A DNA stretch of 64,000 nt from Paenibacillus durus ATCC 35681 (GCF_000993825.1 NZ_CP011114.1:1364001-1428000); one strand, 5' to 3'; shown: positions 20,219-29,608, counted from the stretch's first letter. Notes: generated by a model not told the origin, from the sequence alone. Numbers and translations: made by a program.

Positions 20219-20800
20219 ATGAGCTATATTCCTTATGTGCTGGAGCAGACGAGCCGGGGTGAGCGGTCATACGATATTTATTCCAGGCTGCTGAAAGACC
20301 GGATTGTATTCGTAGGTGCGGCAATCGACGACCAGTTGGCCAACAGCGTCATCGCCCAGCTGCTGTTCCTGGCGGCGGAGGACCCGGAGAAGGATATTCA
20401 TATGTATATCAACAGTCCGGGAGGCTCCACTTCCGCTGGTTTTGGGATTTATGATACGATGCAATTGATCAAGCCGCAGGTGAATACGATCTGTACGGGC
20501 TTTGCGGCTTCATTCGGCGCTTTTCTGCTGCTGTCGGGAACCAAAGGGAAGCGCTGCTCGCTGCCTAACGGCGAAATCATGATCCACCAGCCGCACGGCG
20601 GCGCTCAGGGGCAGGCCAGCGATATTGCCATTACCGCCAAGCGGATTTTGCAGACAAGGGAGAAGCTCGTCCGCATCACCTCGGAGCGCACCGGCCAGCC
20701 GGAGGCCAAGGTGGAGAAGGATATGGACCGGGATTACTTCATGTCCGCGGAAGAAGCGCTGGAGTACGGCATTATCGACACCATCATTACCCATTTGTGA
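20219..20800 (+). CDS. clpP: ATP-dependent Clp protease proteolytic subunit (ClpP paralogue)
   Basis: A 193-residue ClpP serine protease. The triad is complete at S98 (FAASFG), H123 (IMIHQPHGG) and D172 (MDRDYF), and the oxyanion segment NSPGGS is at 65-70. Compared with the main Bacillus ClpP, the active-site segment GMAASMGA reads GFAASFGA and QPLGG reads QPHGG. This points to a second, diverged paralogue rather than the housekeeping gene. ATG 20219 follows ATGGAGGTAACGG. A 68-codon gene starts 20 bases downstream and is probably cotranslated. It would act as a barrel with ClpX or ClpC chaperones. Confidence 0.93.
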   Translation: MSYIPYVLEQTSRGERSYDIYSRLLKDRIVFVGAAIDDQLANSVIAQLLFLAAEDPEKDIHMYINSPGGSTSAGFGIYDTMQLIKPQVNTICTGFAASFGAFLLLSGTKGKRCSLPNGEIMIHQPHGGAQGQASDIAITAKRILQTREKLVRITSERTGQPEAKVEKDMDRDYFMSAEEALEYGIIDTIITHL

Positions 20801-20820
20801 GGGAAAGGGAGGAGTACAAC

Positions 20821-21027
20821 ATGTTATCTGCATTGCAGGGCGAAAAAGTAACGATCTATTTTCTGGACGGTTCTTGTCTTAGCGACGGCGTATTGGAGAA
20901 GGCGGACGAAAAATTCATCAGGTACAAGACCGAATATCAGATACACTATGTTCCGGTATCATCCGTCCGTTCGGTGGCCCTGGATACGAAGGAGCGCCAG
21001 CGTCCGCGTATGGGCTTCGGGCAGTAA
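20821..21027 (+). CDS. Small Sm-like (Hfq-fold-like) protein, function unknown
   Basis: A 68-residue protein not recognised as a named family. The pattern GEKVTIYFLDGSCLSDGVLEKAD, then IHYVPVSSVRSVAL, resembles the Sm fold: five short strands, with a glycine after DG-x-x-L and a terminal strand reading VPVSSVRSV. A basic tail RQRPRMGFGQ follows. It could bind RNA or merely share the barrel shape. ATG 20821 has AGGGAGG upstream; an earlier in-frame ATG at 20797 overlaps clpP. The 20-base gap to clpP implies one operon. Fold assignment is inference from the sequence pattern. Confidence 0.65.
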   Translation: MLSALQGEKVTIYFLDGSCLSDGVLEKADEKFIRYKTEYQIHYVPVSSVRSVALDTKERQRPRMGFGQ

Positions 21028-21061
21028 GAGCCCGGCTTCGTTCCATCAATCATGTCAAAAA

Positions 21062-21100
21062 GGCCCCTGCCTCTTGGCTGCGAGGGGAAGGGGCCATCTT
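21062..21100 (+). terminator. Terminator after the clpP pair
   Basis: GGCCCC (21062-21067) and GGGGCC (21090-21095) close a stem with inner CCTC/GAGG pairing, followed by ATCTTTC. Confidence 0.65.
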
Positions 21101-21788
21101 TCGGTTAGCGAAGGCGGCAAATCCTCTGCAAGAATTGAAGAGGTTGCGTTCTGTGGCCGGAGCGATGTTTGAATCTGCCGTATGATCCGATCTTTAATGA
21201 GGTGCGGGTGGCGGAATGGGGCAAAAACCTGAAATGGTACATCTTTTTGTCCACTTGAGAAAGTCACGGGGGAACACGCCTGCCAACATGCAGTTTTTGG
21301 GCCAGTGCTGCTTCACATTCAGTATGCATAACCGTAAATTCCTGCACAATCTTAGGATTTTCTTTCTAATCCGGCGCTTTCGATAGAAAAAAACTGCACT
21401 TTAGATGTTTTGCCAGCGGGACGGACGGTCCCCAATCCAACGCACATGGCCCAGACGCACATGGCCAGACGCGTAAGGTTGAACATAGAAATGTATTTCC
21501 CGCGCAGAATCTCTGTAGGAATAATCCGAAAGCGTTTCCCCTGGCGGCATATGCACGCGGCTGTGATCTTGAATTCTACTGTGGTACAATAGTTAAATTG
21601 CTTCGTTTGTATGGCGGTCCGGTTAAAGGGCCGTTTATTTCTGTGTAAAAAGGGTATAGCTAACTGTAAGCATCTTCCGATTTTATCGTTTTAAAGCAGT
21701 GAAAAACGGAGGATTTTTATGCATTTTTGAGGATTTTCAAGCATTATTATTATTTGTGTAAATTCTTCACGGTATTCGTCGATTTTTA

Positions 21789-21817
21789 TTGATTATTTAC
21801 GGTAGGTTATGTATAAT
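21789..21817 (+). promoter_or_regulatory. Sigma-A promoter of the carboxynorspermidine operon
   Basis: TTGATT (21789-21794), a 17-base spacer, then TATAAT (21812-21817). Transcription from here leaves a leader of nearly 100 bases before the TTG start at 21920. Confidence 0.7.
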
Positions 21818-21919
21818 CAGCGTTGTTGATTTTTCATAAGCGTATGCTTTCGAAGCGAGTTTTGCTGAGGATAATCAAAGAAGCTGTTTCACCACAAAAC
21901 TTTAAGGAGGTCATTCATT

Positions 21920-23119
21920 TTGGGAAAAGCGTTAATTATCGGCGCTGGCGGCGTCGCAAGCGTTGTTGTTCATAAATGCTGCCAGAACCCGGATGTTTTT
22001 GAGGAGATCTGTATTGCGAGCAGAACAGTCGAGAAATGTGAAGCTTTGAAAAATAAATTGGACGGAGGCCGCACGAAAATTCAGACGGCCCAGGTTGACG
22101 CAGACAATACCGACGAGGTTATCCAGCTCATCAAAAGCTTTGGTCCGGACGTCGTTATTAACGTCGCGCTTCCTTATCAGGATCTGACCATTATGGATGC
22201 CTGCCTTGCAACGGGCGTGCATTATCTGGACACCGCGAACTACGAACCGCCGGAAACGGCGAAATTCGAATACAGCTGGCAGTGGGCGTACAAGAAGAAG
22301 TTCGAAGAAGCCGGCATTATGGCTGTGCTGGGCTGCGGCTTTGACCCGGGCGTAACCGGCGTATTCTCGGCCTATGCGCTGAAGCACTATTTTGACGAAA
22401 TTCACACGATCGATATTGTTGACGCCAACGCGGGCGATCACGGCTATCCTTTCGCGACCAACTTCAACCCGGAGATCAATATCCGCGAAATCACCGCCAA
22501 CGGACGCTACTACGAGAACGGCGAATGGATCGAGACGCCGCCGCTTTCCGAGAAGAAGGTATACGACCTGCCGGAAATCGGACCGAAGGACATTTACCTG
22601 CTGTATCATGAAGAGCTGGAATCCCTGGCCAAAAATATTCCGGGAATCAAGAAAATCCGCTTCTGGATGACCTTCTCCCAAAACTACCTGACGCACCTGA
22701 AGGTGCTTGAGAACGTCGGCATGACTTCCATCGAGCCGATCCTGTTCGAAGGCAAAGAGATCATTCCGCTTCAGTTCCTGAAGGCGGTTCTGCCGGACCC
22801 GGCATCGCTCGGACCGAGAACGAAAGGCAAGACGAACATCGGCATCATCGCCCAAGGCACGAAAGACGGCCAGCCGAAGAATTACTATGTCTACAACGTG
22901 TGCGACCATCAGGAGTGCTACCGTGAAGTCGGTTCCCAGGCCATTTCCTACACGACGGGCGTACCGGCCATGATCGGCGCTATGCTGATGATCAAGGGTA
23001 CTTGGATGAAACCGGGCGTATATAACGTGGAAGAGCTTGACCCGGACCCGTTCATGGAGTTGCTTAACACTAAAGGATTGCCGTGGCAGGAAGATTTCTC
23101 GCCGACGCTGCTGGATTAG
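21920..23119 (+). CDS. Carboxynorspermidine synthase (saccharopine dehydrogenase family)
   Basis: A 399-residue enzyme. It begins with the dinucleotide motif ALIIGAGGVASVV and has the conserved segments INVALPYQDLTIMDACL, GVHYLDTANYE and GCGFDPGVTGVFSAYA, characteristic of carboxynorspermidine and carboxyspermidine dehydrogenases. In this pathway aspartate-semialdehyde and a diamine are reductively joined using NADPH. The start is TTG 21920 after AAGGAGG. It sits nine bases before nspC, giving the complete two-step alternative polyamine route. Whether the product is spermidine or norspermidine depends on the diamine available. Confidence 0.9.
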   Translation: MGKALIIGAGGVASVVVHKCCQNPDVFEEICIASRTVEKCEALKNKLDGGRTKIQTAQVDADNTDEVIQLIKSFGPDVVINVALPYQDLTIMDACLATGVHYLDTANYEPPETAKFEYSWQWAYKKKFEEAGIMAVLGCGFDPGVTGVFSAYALKHYFDEIHTIDIVDANAGDHGYPFATNFNPEINIREITANGRYYENGEWIETPPLSEKKVYDLPEIGPKDIYLLYHEELESLAKNIPGIKKIRFWMTFSQNYLTHLKVLENVGMTSIEPILFEGKEIIPLQFLKAVLPDPASLGPRTKGKTNIGIIAQGTKDGQPKNYYVYNVCDHQECYREVGSQAISYTTGVPAMIGAMLMIKGTWMKPGVYNVEELDPDPFMELLNTKGLPWQEDFSPTLLD

Positions 23120-23128
23120 GAAGAACCG

Positions 23129-24268
23129 ATGAAAGAGATTAATTACAGCGCGGTTCCTTCACCAAGTTATGTTGTAGACGAAAGACTTCTTGTCAAAAAT
23201 CTTGAGCTGCTGAACTCCGTTCAGGAGCGCACGGGCGCGCATATTCTGCTGGCCCAAAAAGGCTTCTCCATGCACGCTCTCTACCCGCTCGTAGGGAAAT
23301 ATCTGAAAGGCGTCACATCCAGTTCCTTATTCGAAGCCCGTCTTGGCTATGAGAAAATGGGCAAAGAAGTTCACGCCTACGCTCCGGCGTATGTGGACTC
23401 GGAATTCGACGAGCTGATGAAGTACAGCGATCATCTTGTTTTTAATTCCTTCGACCAGTGGCAACGGTACAAGGATAAGGTGCAAAGCGCTCCGAAGCAC
23501 ATCAGCTGCGGCATCCGCGTCAATCCGGAGTATTCCGAAATCGAGATTCCGCTGTATGATCCTTGCTATAACAACTCCCGGTTGGGCGTGACGCTGGATA
23601 ACTTCCGGCCGGAGGAGCTGGACGGCATCGAGGGCCTGCATTTCCATACGATGTGCGAGCAGAACTCCGATACGCTGGAGCGGACGATCAAGGTCGTGGA
23701 TGAGAAATTCGGGCCTTATCTGAAGGGCATGAAGTGGCTCAACTTCGGCGGAGGGCATCATATTACACGCCCGGATTACGATGTGGAGACGCTCATCCGC
23801 TGCATTCTGTATATGAAGGAAAAATACAACGTCCAAATCTACCTGGAGCCGGGCGAAGCGATCGCCCTGAATACCGGGTACCTGGTGGCGACGGTGCTGG
23901 ACGTAGTCAAGAACGGCATGGAAATCGCCATTCTCGATACCTCGGCGGAATGCCACATGCCCGATGTGCTGGCCATGCCTTACCGGCCGAACATCATCGG
24001 TGCGGGGCAGCCGGGCGAGTATGAGCATACGTACCGCCTTGGCGGACTGACCTGCCTCGCAGGCGACGTCATTGGTGACTATTCGTTCAAACAGCCGCTT
24101 AAGGCCGGTGACCGTCTCGTATTCCTCGACATGGCGCATTACACGATGGTCAAGAACCATATGTTCAACGGCGTTAACCTGCCATCTATCGTGTCCTACA
24201 ACGAAGAAGAAGGCATTAAGGTGATCCGGACCTTCGGCTATGAGGATTACAGCGGCCGGTTGTCGTAA
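23129..24268 (+). CDS. nspC: Carboxynorspermidine decarboxylase
   Basis: A 379-residue fold-III PLP decarboxylase. The PLP lysine is in LLAQKGFSMHAL (about residue 44). GLHFHTMCEQN, LNFGGGHHIT and YLEPGEAIALN form the cofactor phosphate pocket, and CLAGDVIGDY is near the C-terminus, with the substrate-binding cysteine typical of this fold. It removes the carboxyl group from carboxy(nor)spermidine. ATG 23129 follows the synthase stop by nine bases with a modest GGAAGAA site, suggesting coupling. A terminator follows. Confidence 0.93.
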   Translation: MKEINYSAVPSPSYVVDERLLVKNLELLNSVQERTGAHILLAQKGFSMHALYPLVGKYLKGVTSSSLFEARLGYEKMGKEVHAYAPAYVDSEFDELMKYSDHLVFNSFDQWQRYKDKVQSAPKHISCGIRVNPEYSEIEIPLYDPCYNNSRLGVTLDNFRPEELDGIEGLHFHTMCEQNSDTLERTIKVVDEKFGPYLKGMKWLNFGGGHHITRPDYDVETLIRCILYMKEKYNVQIYLEPGEAIALNTGYLVATVLDVVKNGMEIAILDTSAECHMPDVLAMPYRPNIIGAGQPGEYEHTYRLGGLTCLAGDVIGDYSFKQPLKAGDRLVFLDMAHYTMVKNHMFNGVNLPSIVSYNEEEGIKVIRTFGYEDYSGRLS

Positions 24269-24317
24269 GTCTCGCGAAGAAATATAGCACGCTAATTCAA
24301 TATCTTTGTTAGTGAAA

Positions 24318-24345
24318 AAGGCAGCCTGGCGGCTGTCTTTTTTCA
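24318..24345 (+). terminator. Terminator of the polyamine operon
   Basis: AAGGCAGCC/GGCTGTCTT stem with a four-base loop and a T6 tail. Confidence 0.85.
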
Positions 24346-24429
24346 TGTGGGAATAAAGATTGATTTACGAACGCACGTTTGGTATGATGGCTGTAAGTAA
24401 TTATTTTCCACCGGAAAGGGATGTTTTGG

Positions 24430-24789
24430 ATGATTATCAGAACGTCATCGCATTATGGAGATGATACTTGCTCATCTTACGTATCGGCAGGGGGCTTTAT
24501 TTATCTTTCGCATCACGCTGGCGGGCATGAATCAGATGATATTGTATACCAAATGCAAGCCAGCTTTGACAGTCTGGCGGCTACCTTGGAATCGGCCGGA
24601 GCGGCATTTGATGATATTGTGCAGATCAATCTGTACCTCAAAAATATTAAGGATTTCAGCGCGGCGAAGGATGTATTTTATAAATATTTTAAGAAGGATC
24701 ATTTTCCTGCACGAATGACGACGACTACGGATTTCGTGAATCCGACCTGTTTATGCATGCTCGATGCCGTTGCTTATAGAAGCAGCTGA
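24430..24789 (+). CDS. RidA/YjgF/YER057c-family protein
   Basis: A 119-residue member of the RidA family, trimeric enzymes that hydrolyse reactive enamines and imines made by PLP enzymes. YVSAGGFIYLSHHAGG, QMQASFDSLAATLESAGAAFDDIVQINLYLKNI and FPARMTTTT, which carries the conserved arginine, are visible. The final motif is diverged (CLCMLDAVAY instead of EIEAIA), so activity may differ from classical RidA. ATG 24430 is preferred over 24421 because GGAAAGGG lies about ten bases before it. It stands alone after the polyamine operon. Confidence 0.82.
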   Translation: MIIRTSSHYGDDTCSSYVSAGGFIYLSHHAGGHESDDIVYQMQASFDSLAATLESAGAAFDDIVQINLYLKNIKDFSAAKDVFYKYFKKDHFPARMTTTTDFVNPTCLCMLDAVAYRSS

Positions 24790-24804
24790 TTTTACATACA
24801 AAAA

Positions 24805-24836
24805 GGCATCCGAAACCGGTGATGGTTTCGAATGCC
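24805..24836 (-). terminator. Terminator of the RCC1/stalk-domain gene
   Basis: A 13-bp stem with one mismatch (GGCATCCGAAACC with GGTTTCGAATGCC). On the minus strand it is followed by a T5 run. Confidence 0.75.
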
Positions 24837-24864
24837 GCAGACAAGAAGGCTATCGATAGAGGGG

Positions 24865-26362
24865 CTATTTCATCGTAATGGCGATCCGCTCTTCCGCAGG
24901 AAGCCACTCTACCGTCGCGCCCAGCTTCTCGCTGATGAAGCGGAGCGGAAGATAGACCGTGCCGCTGACATTGAAGGGATTATTCGCCAGCTTTACCTCG
25001 GCACCGTTAACGGAGGTCGCTCCGGTCTTGGCGTTTACCTGGATGACTGTCTTTTGATCGCCATTCTGGCGGGTGATGGTCACCATCTTTTGCCCCGAGG
25101 TTTCCTTATAGGCGACAACGGCGCCCAATTTTTCGAATACGGAGCGAAGCGGGACGAAGTTCTGGCCGTCTTTGGTGATGACCCCATTGTTCATGGCGAC
25201 AGCCTCGCCGTTCAACGAGACGCTAATCGGTTTTTGCATCGCAACCGGCTTAGGATGCATGAATTCGTAATCACCGGTGCCCTGATCGGCGTTTTTGTTC
25301 ACGCCCCAGCCCCACAGACTGCCGTCCGTCTTCTGCATGATGATATGGCGGCCGCCGTTTCTGATGGTCTTGACACCGGAGTCTAGCAGAGCAAACTCCG
25401 CGTTCGCGGGCATAGCTTCCCGGTCGATGGACGCCGCGTACAGCTTGCCGGAAAGGGTCAACGCAATCAGGGACCGCTCTGTTATACAAGCTTCCTTAAC
25501 ATCGCTGATCCCGGTCAGCAATACGGGCTTATCCTGCTGGTGCAGCGTTGTTCCGTCGGAAAACCCGGTAACGGTCGAGCCCCAGAACCAGAGACGGGAT
25601 TGGCTGTCGATAGCTAAATTAGTCATCCAGCCGATCTCAATCGACCGGATACCGGCAAGTTCCGGGATCGCCGACGCAGTGGGCGGACTTACAGGCAGCT
25701 GATCGCTGTCAAACTCGGTCGGCCAGGTCCAGACCGTTCCGTCCTGCTTGAGCGCTGTGCTTCCCTCGATTTCGGCAACGCCGCTGAGGTTCGGCATTTG
25801 TTCAAAGGAGGAAAGGTCTTTATCAGCCCTCCATACCGTTCCGTCGCTCTTCAAGAAAGTATAGTACTGTCTGTCTTCTCTTCTTGCGCGTTCATCGTAT
25901 CCATCTGCATCTGTTACTTGACTGATGCCGGAGACGGGAGAGAAGCTAGTCAGATCAGGATACCCGTTATCGTCCTTGGCCGCGTGGTATACGGACCCGT
26001 CCGCATTCACGGCGAAGGCTTCATTTCCGCTGCTTTTTACGATTTTAACCGGATGGTTCAGGCCCTCAATCTGCCGGGTTTCGAGCGCCATAGTTCGGGT
26101 ATTTCTGCTAAATAGCCAAAAATGAACCGTCCGTCTTCTGTACGATGCCGCTGCCCAAATCAGCTTTAATCTTGCCCAGTCCGACCAGCGGGGTGGGAAC
26201 GGATTGTTTATACCCCCACACCCAGTAGCTGCCATCGCTTTTGATCAGCGAGCTTGGCCCAAATTCGGCGATGCTTATCCCTGCATCTTCCGCCAGGGCG
26301 GCTCCTTGTACGGATAGTACGATGCCAAGAACCAGTCCGAGACCGGCCAGCCATTTTTTCAT
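24865..26362 (-). pseudogene. Secreted RCC1-repeat protein with copper-amine-oxidase-like stalk domain, frameshifted
   Basis: The N-terminal frame starts at ATG 26362 (RBS GGGAGGAG) with a signal peptide MKKWLAGLGLVLGIVLSVQG and stops at 26108. The remaining 400 residues continue in another frame down to 24865. The two join smoothly if one base is removed from the A5 run at 26118-26122 (T5 on the coding strand), giving QKTDGSFWLFSRNT. The protein has RCC1-like blades (KSDGTVW, KQDGTVWTW, KTDGSLWGWGVNKN) and a C-terminal stalk domain FVPLRSVFEKLGA...YLPLRFISEKLGATVEW. It is probably cell-surface attached. The indel is either a real mutation or a sequencing error in a homopolymer. Confidence 0.85.
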
Positions 26363-26530
26363 GAATAATCTCCTCCCTGTACGCGAAAATGGAAAATAGT
26401 TGAAAATAGTCGATGGTTAGACGCGGGTAAGGGCAAAAGGTTTCGAACCAATTAAATTTTTATGCGCCGATCCGGCGGGCGTGATACAATGGTCTGGTTG
26501 TTTTTCCACCCAAGTAAAGGAGCTTGTGCA

Positions 26531-27190
26531 ATGAATCCATATCATATCCCGGAAAATGCGCTGATTACGGTGGCGGGCACCGTCGGCGTCGGCAAATCCA
26601 CCCTGACATCCGCCCTGGCCGAGCGTCTCGGCTTTCGGACGTCGCTGGAGCAGGTCGAACACAACCCGTATCTTGAGAAATTTTACGACGATTTTGAACG
26701 ATGGAGCTTTCATCTGCAAATTTACTTTCTCGGCGAGCGCTTCAAGGAGCAGAAGAGGATGTTCGAGCTGGGCGGAGGCTTTGTTCAGGACCGTTCCATC
26801 TACGAGGACACCGGTATTTTTGCCAAAATGCATGCGGATCAGGGGACGATGTCGTCCACGGATTATGCCACGTACACTAGTCTTTATGAAGCGATGGTGA
26901 TGACGCCGTACTTCCCCCATCCGAACGTGTTGATTTATCTAGAGGGCAAGCTTCCGTCTATTCTGGCGCGAATTAAGGAGCGGGGACGCGAAATGGAAGT
27001 TCAGACCGACCGCTCGTATTGGGAGAAAATGTACAGCCGGTATTCGGCTTGGATCGACGAATTTGACGCTTGTCCGGTGCTACGGCTCAATATTGATGAG
27101 TATGATGTGAATGATCACTCTTCCATGGAAAGCATTTTGGAGCAGGTGGGTGAAGTGGTCCGGGGTGTGGAGCCTGCCATGGGAAGGTGA
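26531..27190 (+). CDS. Deoxynucleoside kinase (dGK/dAK family)
   Basis: A 219-residue cytosolic kinase that phosphorylates deoxynucleosides for salvage. The P-loop is GTVGVGKST. A substrate-binding EQVEHNPYLEKFYDD segment, the QDRSIYED motif (the conserved DRS arginine contacts the substrate) and a lid region RIKERGREME follow in the family order. ATG 26531 follows AAAGGAGC; an in-frame ATG at 26462 would add an unrelated stretch. Base preference (purine versus pyrimidine) cannot be set from sequence alone. It lies between two surface-protein genes and has no evident operon partner. Confidence 0.88.
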   Translation: MNPYHIPENALITVAGTVGVGKSTLTSALAERLGFRTSLEQVEHNPYLEKFYDDFERWSFHLQIYFLGERFKEQKRMFELGGGFVQDRSIYEDTGIFAKMHADQGTMSSTDYATYTSLYEAMVMTPYFPHPNVLIYLEGKLPSILARIKERGREMEVQTDRSYWEKMYSRYSAWIDEFDACPVLRLNIDEYDVNDHSSMESILEQVGEVVRGVEPAMGR

Positions 27191-27468
27191 CGAAGAGCAA
27201 TGATCGTCTGCAGCAGTTCATTTAAAATGGCGTATTTCCGGAATACAAGCCTGCATAATCAGGTTTCAAGCCAAGCGGTATCCAGCTGCCGTTTGGTTTT
27301 TTGCGTTGTCTCGGCTGAATCTATGATTACTGGAACAATCTATCAATTATTGGTAAAATTAATAGAGTTGCCGCTGATTAGAGCAACCTATGGCCTGCCG
27401 GCAGCGTTAAAAGAGATGGGCATTCATAGACATGAATCATATTTTTGAGAGAACAGGAGACATAGTAA

Positions 27469-28716
27469 ATGAAGCATTGGGGAAGACTTCTGCTCTGCGG
27501 GGCGCTGCTGCTGGGAAGCGTGCCTGCTGCTGCGCCTCAGACCGTATCGGCCGCAGGCGGCGTAAGCATTATACTGGACGGTTATCCGCTGCCTTTTCCG
27601 GTGGAGCCGGTGGTAATGAACGGTACGACGATGGTACCCTTCCGGGCCATTTCGGAAGCGCTTGGCATTACGGTGAAGTGGAATCAGAGCGCTAAGAAAA
27701 TCACTGCTGTGGGCGATGAAGAATCAGGCAGCAAGCAGGTGATTCTGACGCTCGGCAGCAAGACCGCGCTGGTAAACGGATCGGCTGTGAAACTGGCGGT
27801 AGCGCCGCAGACGGTGCGCGGAACGACGATGATTCCGCTGAGTTTCTTCAGCCAGCAGTTTGGCGCGGCGGTGTCGTGGACCCAGTCTGCGAAGACGGTA
27901 GCGATCACTTCGCCGAAGAAGAAGATGTATACGCTCGGTTTCTATGCGATTTCTTCCTACAGCGAATATGCGCTGCTGCCGGGATTTGATGATGTCGCTT
28001 TTGGCTGGAGCCGGATTGACAAGGATGGGCAATTTACCACTGCGGGCGCGGACTTTTATTTGCCGCAGGCTGCCGGGAACGTAACGCCTGAATCCATCGT
28101 GCAGAATGCCGCCGCTGACGGGAAGACGCCATACCTCATGGTTTATTCGGGCGATGATAAGCTGGAGCTGACGAAGAACCTGGAGGATAAGAGCCTTCAA
28201 GATCAGACAGTAGGGAAGATTGTCGATACCGCCGTTCAGACAGGCTTCAAAGGCATTATGCTGGATCTGGAAGGTCTCGGATTGACCGGCGACAAAGCAA
28301 AGGCGCGCACGGATTACAACGCATTCGTCAAAAATGTATCGGGCAAAGCCCGCGCCCAGGGACTTAAAGTAGGCATTGCCCTGCATCCAATTAATAGCTC
28401 CTTTGCGGGCTATGACTACAAGACGCTGGCGTCTTTGGCCGATGAGCTTGTCATTATGGCTTACGCATACGAGGATCAGAAGCGTCCCGAGCCGACGGAT
28501 AAAGTGGATGAAGCGATCCGGCTGGCCCTGAAGCAGACGACGAAGGACAAGCTGGTGCTTGGCATTTCGCTGGCAAGCGAGAATGAAAGCTCCGTTAACA
28601 CGAAGATTGGCCTTGCGAAGCGCTACGACCTGAAGGGCATCGCTATTTGGCGGCTCGGACTGATCGGCCAGGCGGCATGGAGCGAAATGAACAAGTCGGT
28701 GGAATTGGGCGGATAG
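27469..28716 (+). CDS. Secreted stalk-domain protein with GH18-like catalytic domain
   Basis: A 415-residue exported protein. A signal peptide ends near PQTVSAAGG. A copper-amine-oxidase-like stalk domain covers about residues 32-147 (VPFRAISEALGITVKWNQSAKKI, IPLSFFSQQFGAAVSWTQSAKTV). A GH18/YaaH-like TIM barrel follows, with GIMLDLEGLG in place of the DxxDxDxE signature (the acid/base glutamate is present) and LVIMAYAYED as a barrel strand. The likely role is hydrolysis of N-acetylglucosamine-containing cell wall or spore cortex polymers. ATG 27469 has GGAGACATAGTAA upstream. Confidence 0.82.
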   Translation: MKHWGRLLLCGALLLGSVPAAAPQTVSAAGGVSIILDGYPLPFPVEPVVMNGTTMVPFRAISEALGITVKWNQSAKKITAVGDEESGSKQVILTLGSKTALVNGSAVKLAVAPQTVRGTTMIPLSFFSQQFGAAVSWTQSAKTVAITSPKKKMYTLGFYAISSYSEYALLPGFDDVAFGWSRIDKDGQFTTAGADFYLPQAAGNVTPESIVQNAAADGKTPYLMVYSGDDKLELTKNLEDKSLQDQTVGKIVDTAVQTGFKGIMLDLEGLGLTGDKAKARTDYNAFVKNVSGKARAQGLKVGIALHPINSSFAGYDYKTLASLADELVIMAYAYEDQKRPEPTDKVDEAIRLALKQTTKDKLVLGISLASENESSVNTKIGLAKRYDLKGIAIWRLGLIGQAAWSEMNKSVELGG

Positions 28717-28730
28717 GTTAGATAAAGTAA

Positions 28731-28785
28731 CAAGGAGCTGTTCCAAGTCCGCTTAAAGGGACTTAGGGATAGCTCCTTGCTTTTG
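28731..28785 (+). terminator. Rho-independent terminator
   Basis: CAAGGAGCT/AGCTCCTTG with inner AAGTCC/GGACTT pairing and a CTTTT tail. Confidence 0.8.
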
Positions 28786-28831
28786 CCGCTTGTTGTATAC
28801 GATTATGCATATAGCTTAGGGAGGGGAGAGT

Positions 28832-29539
28832 TCAATCCAAATACTTCTCCAGGCCAGCCGGATCTTTCAGGACCATCCGCTTGTTGCCGATCAGCTTAAT
28901 CAGCTTCAGATCCTCGAACCGGGCGAATTTCCTGCTGATCGTCTCCCGGGTTACGCCGACATAATTGGCCATTTCTTCCCGGGATAGGGGAAGCTGAATA
29001 TCCAGGCTCCCCTCCCGGGGCTTGCCGTATTTGACGCCAAGCTCCAGAATCATATGGGCAATCCGAATTTCTGGATCTTTGGTTGCGAGGCTCTGCGCCA
29101 AATTTTCCGTATGGGCGAGACGCTGGGTAACGGCTTTCAGCAGCCGGAGCGATATATCCGGATTCGCGGTAATGATCGTCTCCATATCGGCCCGGGTCAG
29201 CCTGCAGATGTCGGTGTCCTGCAGCGCGTAAGCGCTGAAGTTGCTGAGCTCTCCGCCGCCAAAAATGCTAAGCTCGCCGAAAAATTCGCCTGCCGTCAGA
29301 ATGCGCAGAATCTGCTCCTTGCCCTGGGGAGTCATCTTGGACAATTTTACATGTCCCCGGCGAATAATAAAGAGCGTATCCGAAGCTTCCTCCTCCAGAA
29401 CCAGCGGCTGTCCCTTAGCATATTTACGGTGCTTGATCATGGCGCTGATTCGGGACAAATCTTCATCGGTCAGCGAAGCAAAGATCGGTACCTTTCGGGT
29501 GCAGGGCTCAGCGGCGTATTGGCATGAATACTCGGTCAT
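28832..29539 (-). CDS. Crp/Fnr-family transcriptional regulator
   Basis: A 235-residue regulator. A cyclic-nucleotide-binding-like beta barrel (LFIIRRGHVKLSKM, GEFFGELSIFGGG) precedes a dimerisation helix and a C-terminal winged helix with recognition segment GVTRETISRKFARFE. Two N-terminal cysteines (C6, C13) before KVPIF recall Fnr-type sensors but are too few for a classical four-cysteine cluster. ATG 29539 follows GGGAGAG. It closes a minus-strand operon encoding a flavodiiron protein, a reductase and rubredoxin, so oxygen or nitric oxide sensing is a reasonable inference. Confidence 0.88.
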   Translation of the reverse strand: MTEYSCQYAAEPCTRKVPIFASLTDEDLSRISAMIKHRKYAKGQPLVLEEEASDTLFIIRRGHVKLSKMTPQGKEQILRILTAGEFFGELSIFGGGELSNFSAYALQDTDICRLTRADMETIITANPDISLRLLKAVTQRLAHTENLAQSLATKDPEIRIAHMILELGVKYGKPREGSLDIQLPLSREEMANYVGVTRETISRKFARFEDLKLIKLIGNKRMVLKDPAGLEKYLD

Positions 29540-29608
29540 CGGTCATCTCTCCCTGTAATACGATTTGGCGGCCGGTCTCCGCTTCCTATTGAAACCTTCC
29601 TACAATTC

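Larger units (their letters stand above)
21028..21919. other. Long intergenic region (about 890 bases) with no supported gene
   Basis: No protein-coding pattern was found on either strand; the short frames have no recognisable features. It holds the clpP terminator, a 15-base-period duplication of ACGCACATGGCC at about 21440-21466, an AT-rich stretch from 21650, and a good sigma-A promoter at 21789-21817 for the polyamine operon. A regulatory leader or small RNA is possible but not shown. Confidence 0.5.

Noticed and set aside
21440..21466. Two adjacent copies of ACGCACATGGCC considered as a CRISPR start
   Set aside because: Only two units with a three-base gap; no spacers and no cas genes in the window.
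21932..22909. Long antisense frame (325 codons) inside the carboxynorspermidine synthase gene
   Set aside because: It mirrors a well-recognised enzyme on the opposite strand; the antisense translation is arginine- and valine-rich with no family pattern.
23327..24346. 339-codon antisense frame over nspC
   Set aside because: A shadow of a confident PLP decarboxylase gene.
27200..27448. 82-codon plus-strand open frame before the GH18-like gene
   Set aside because: No binding site, no domain pattern and low-quality composition; probably spurious.
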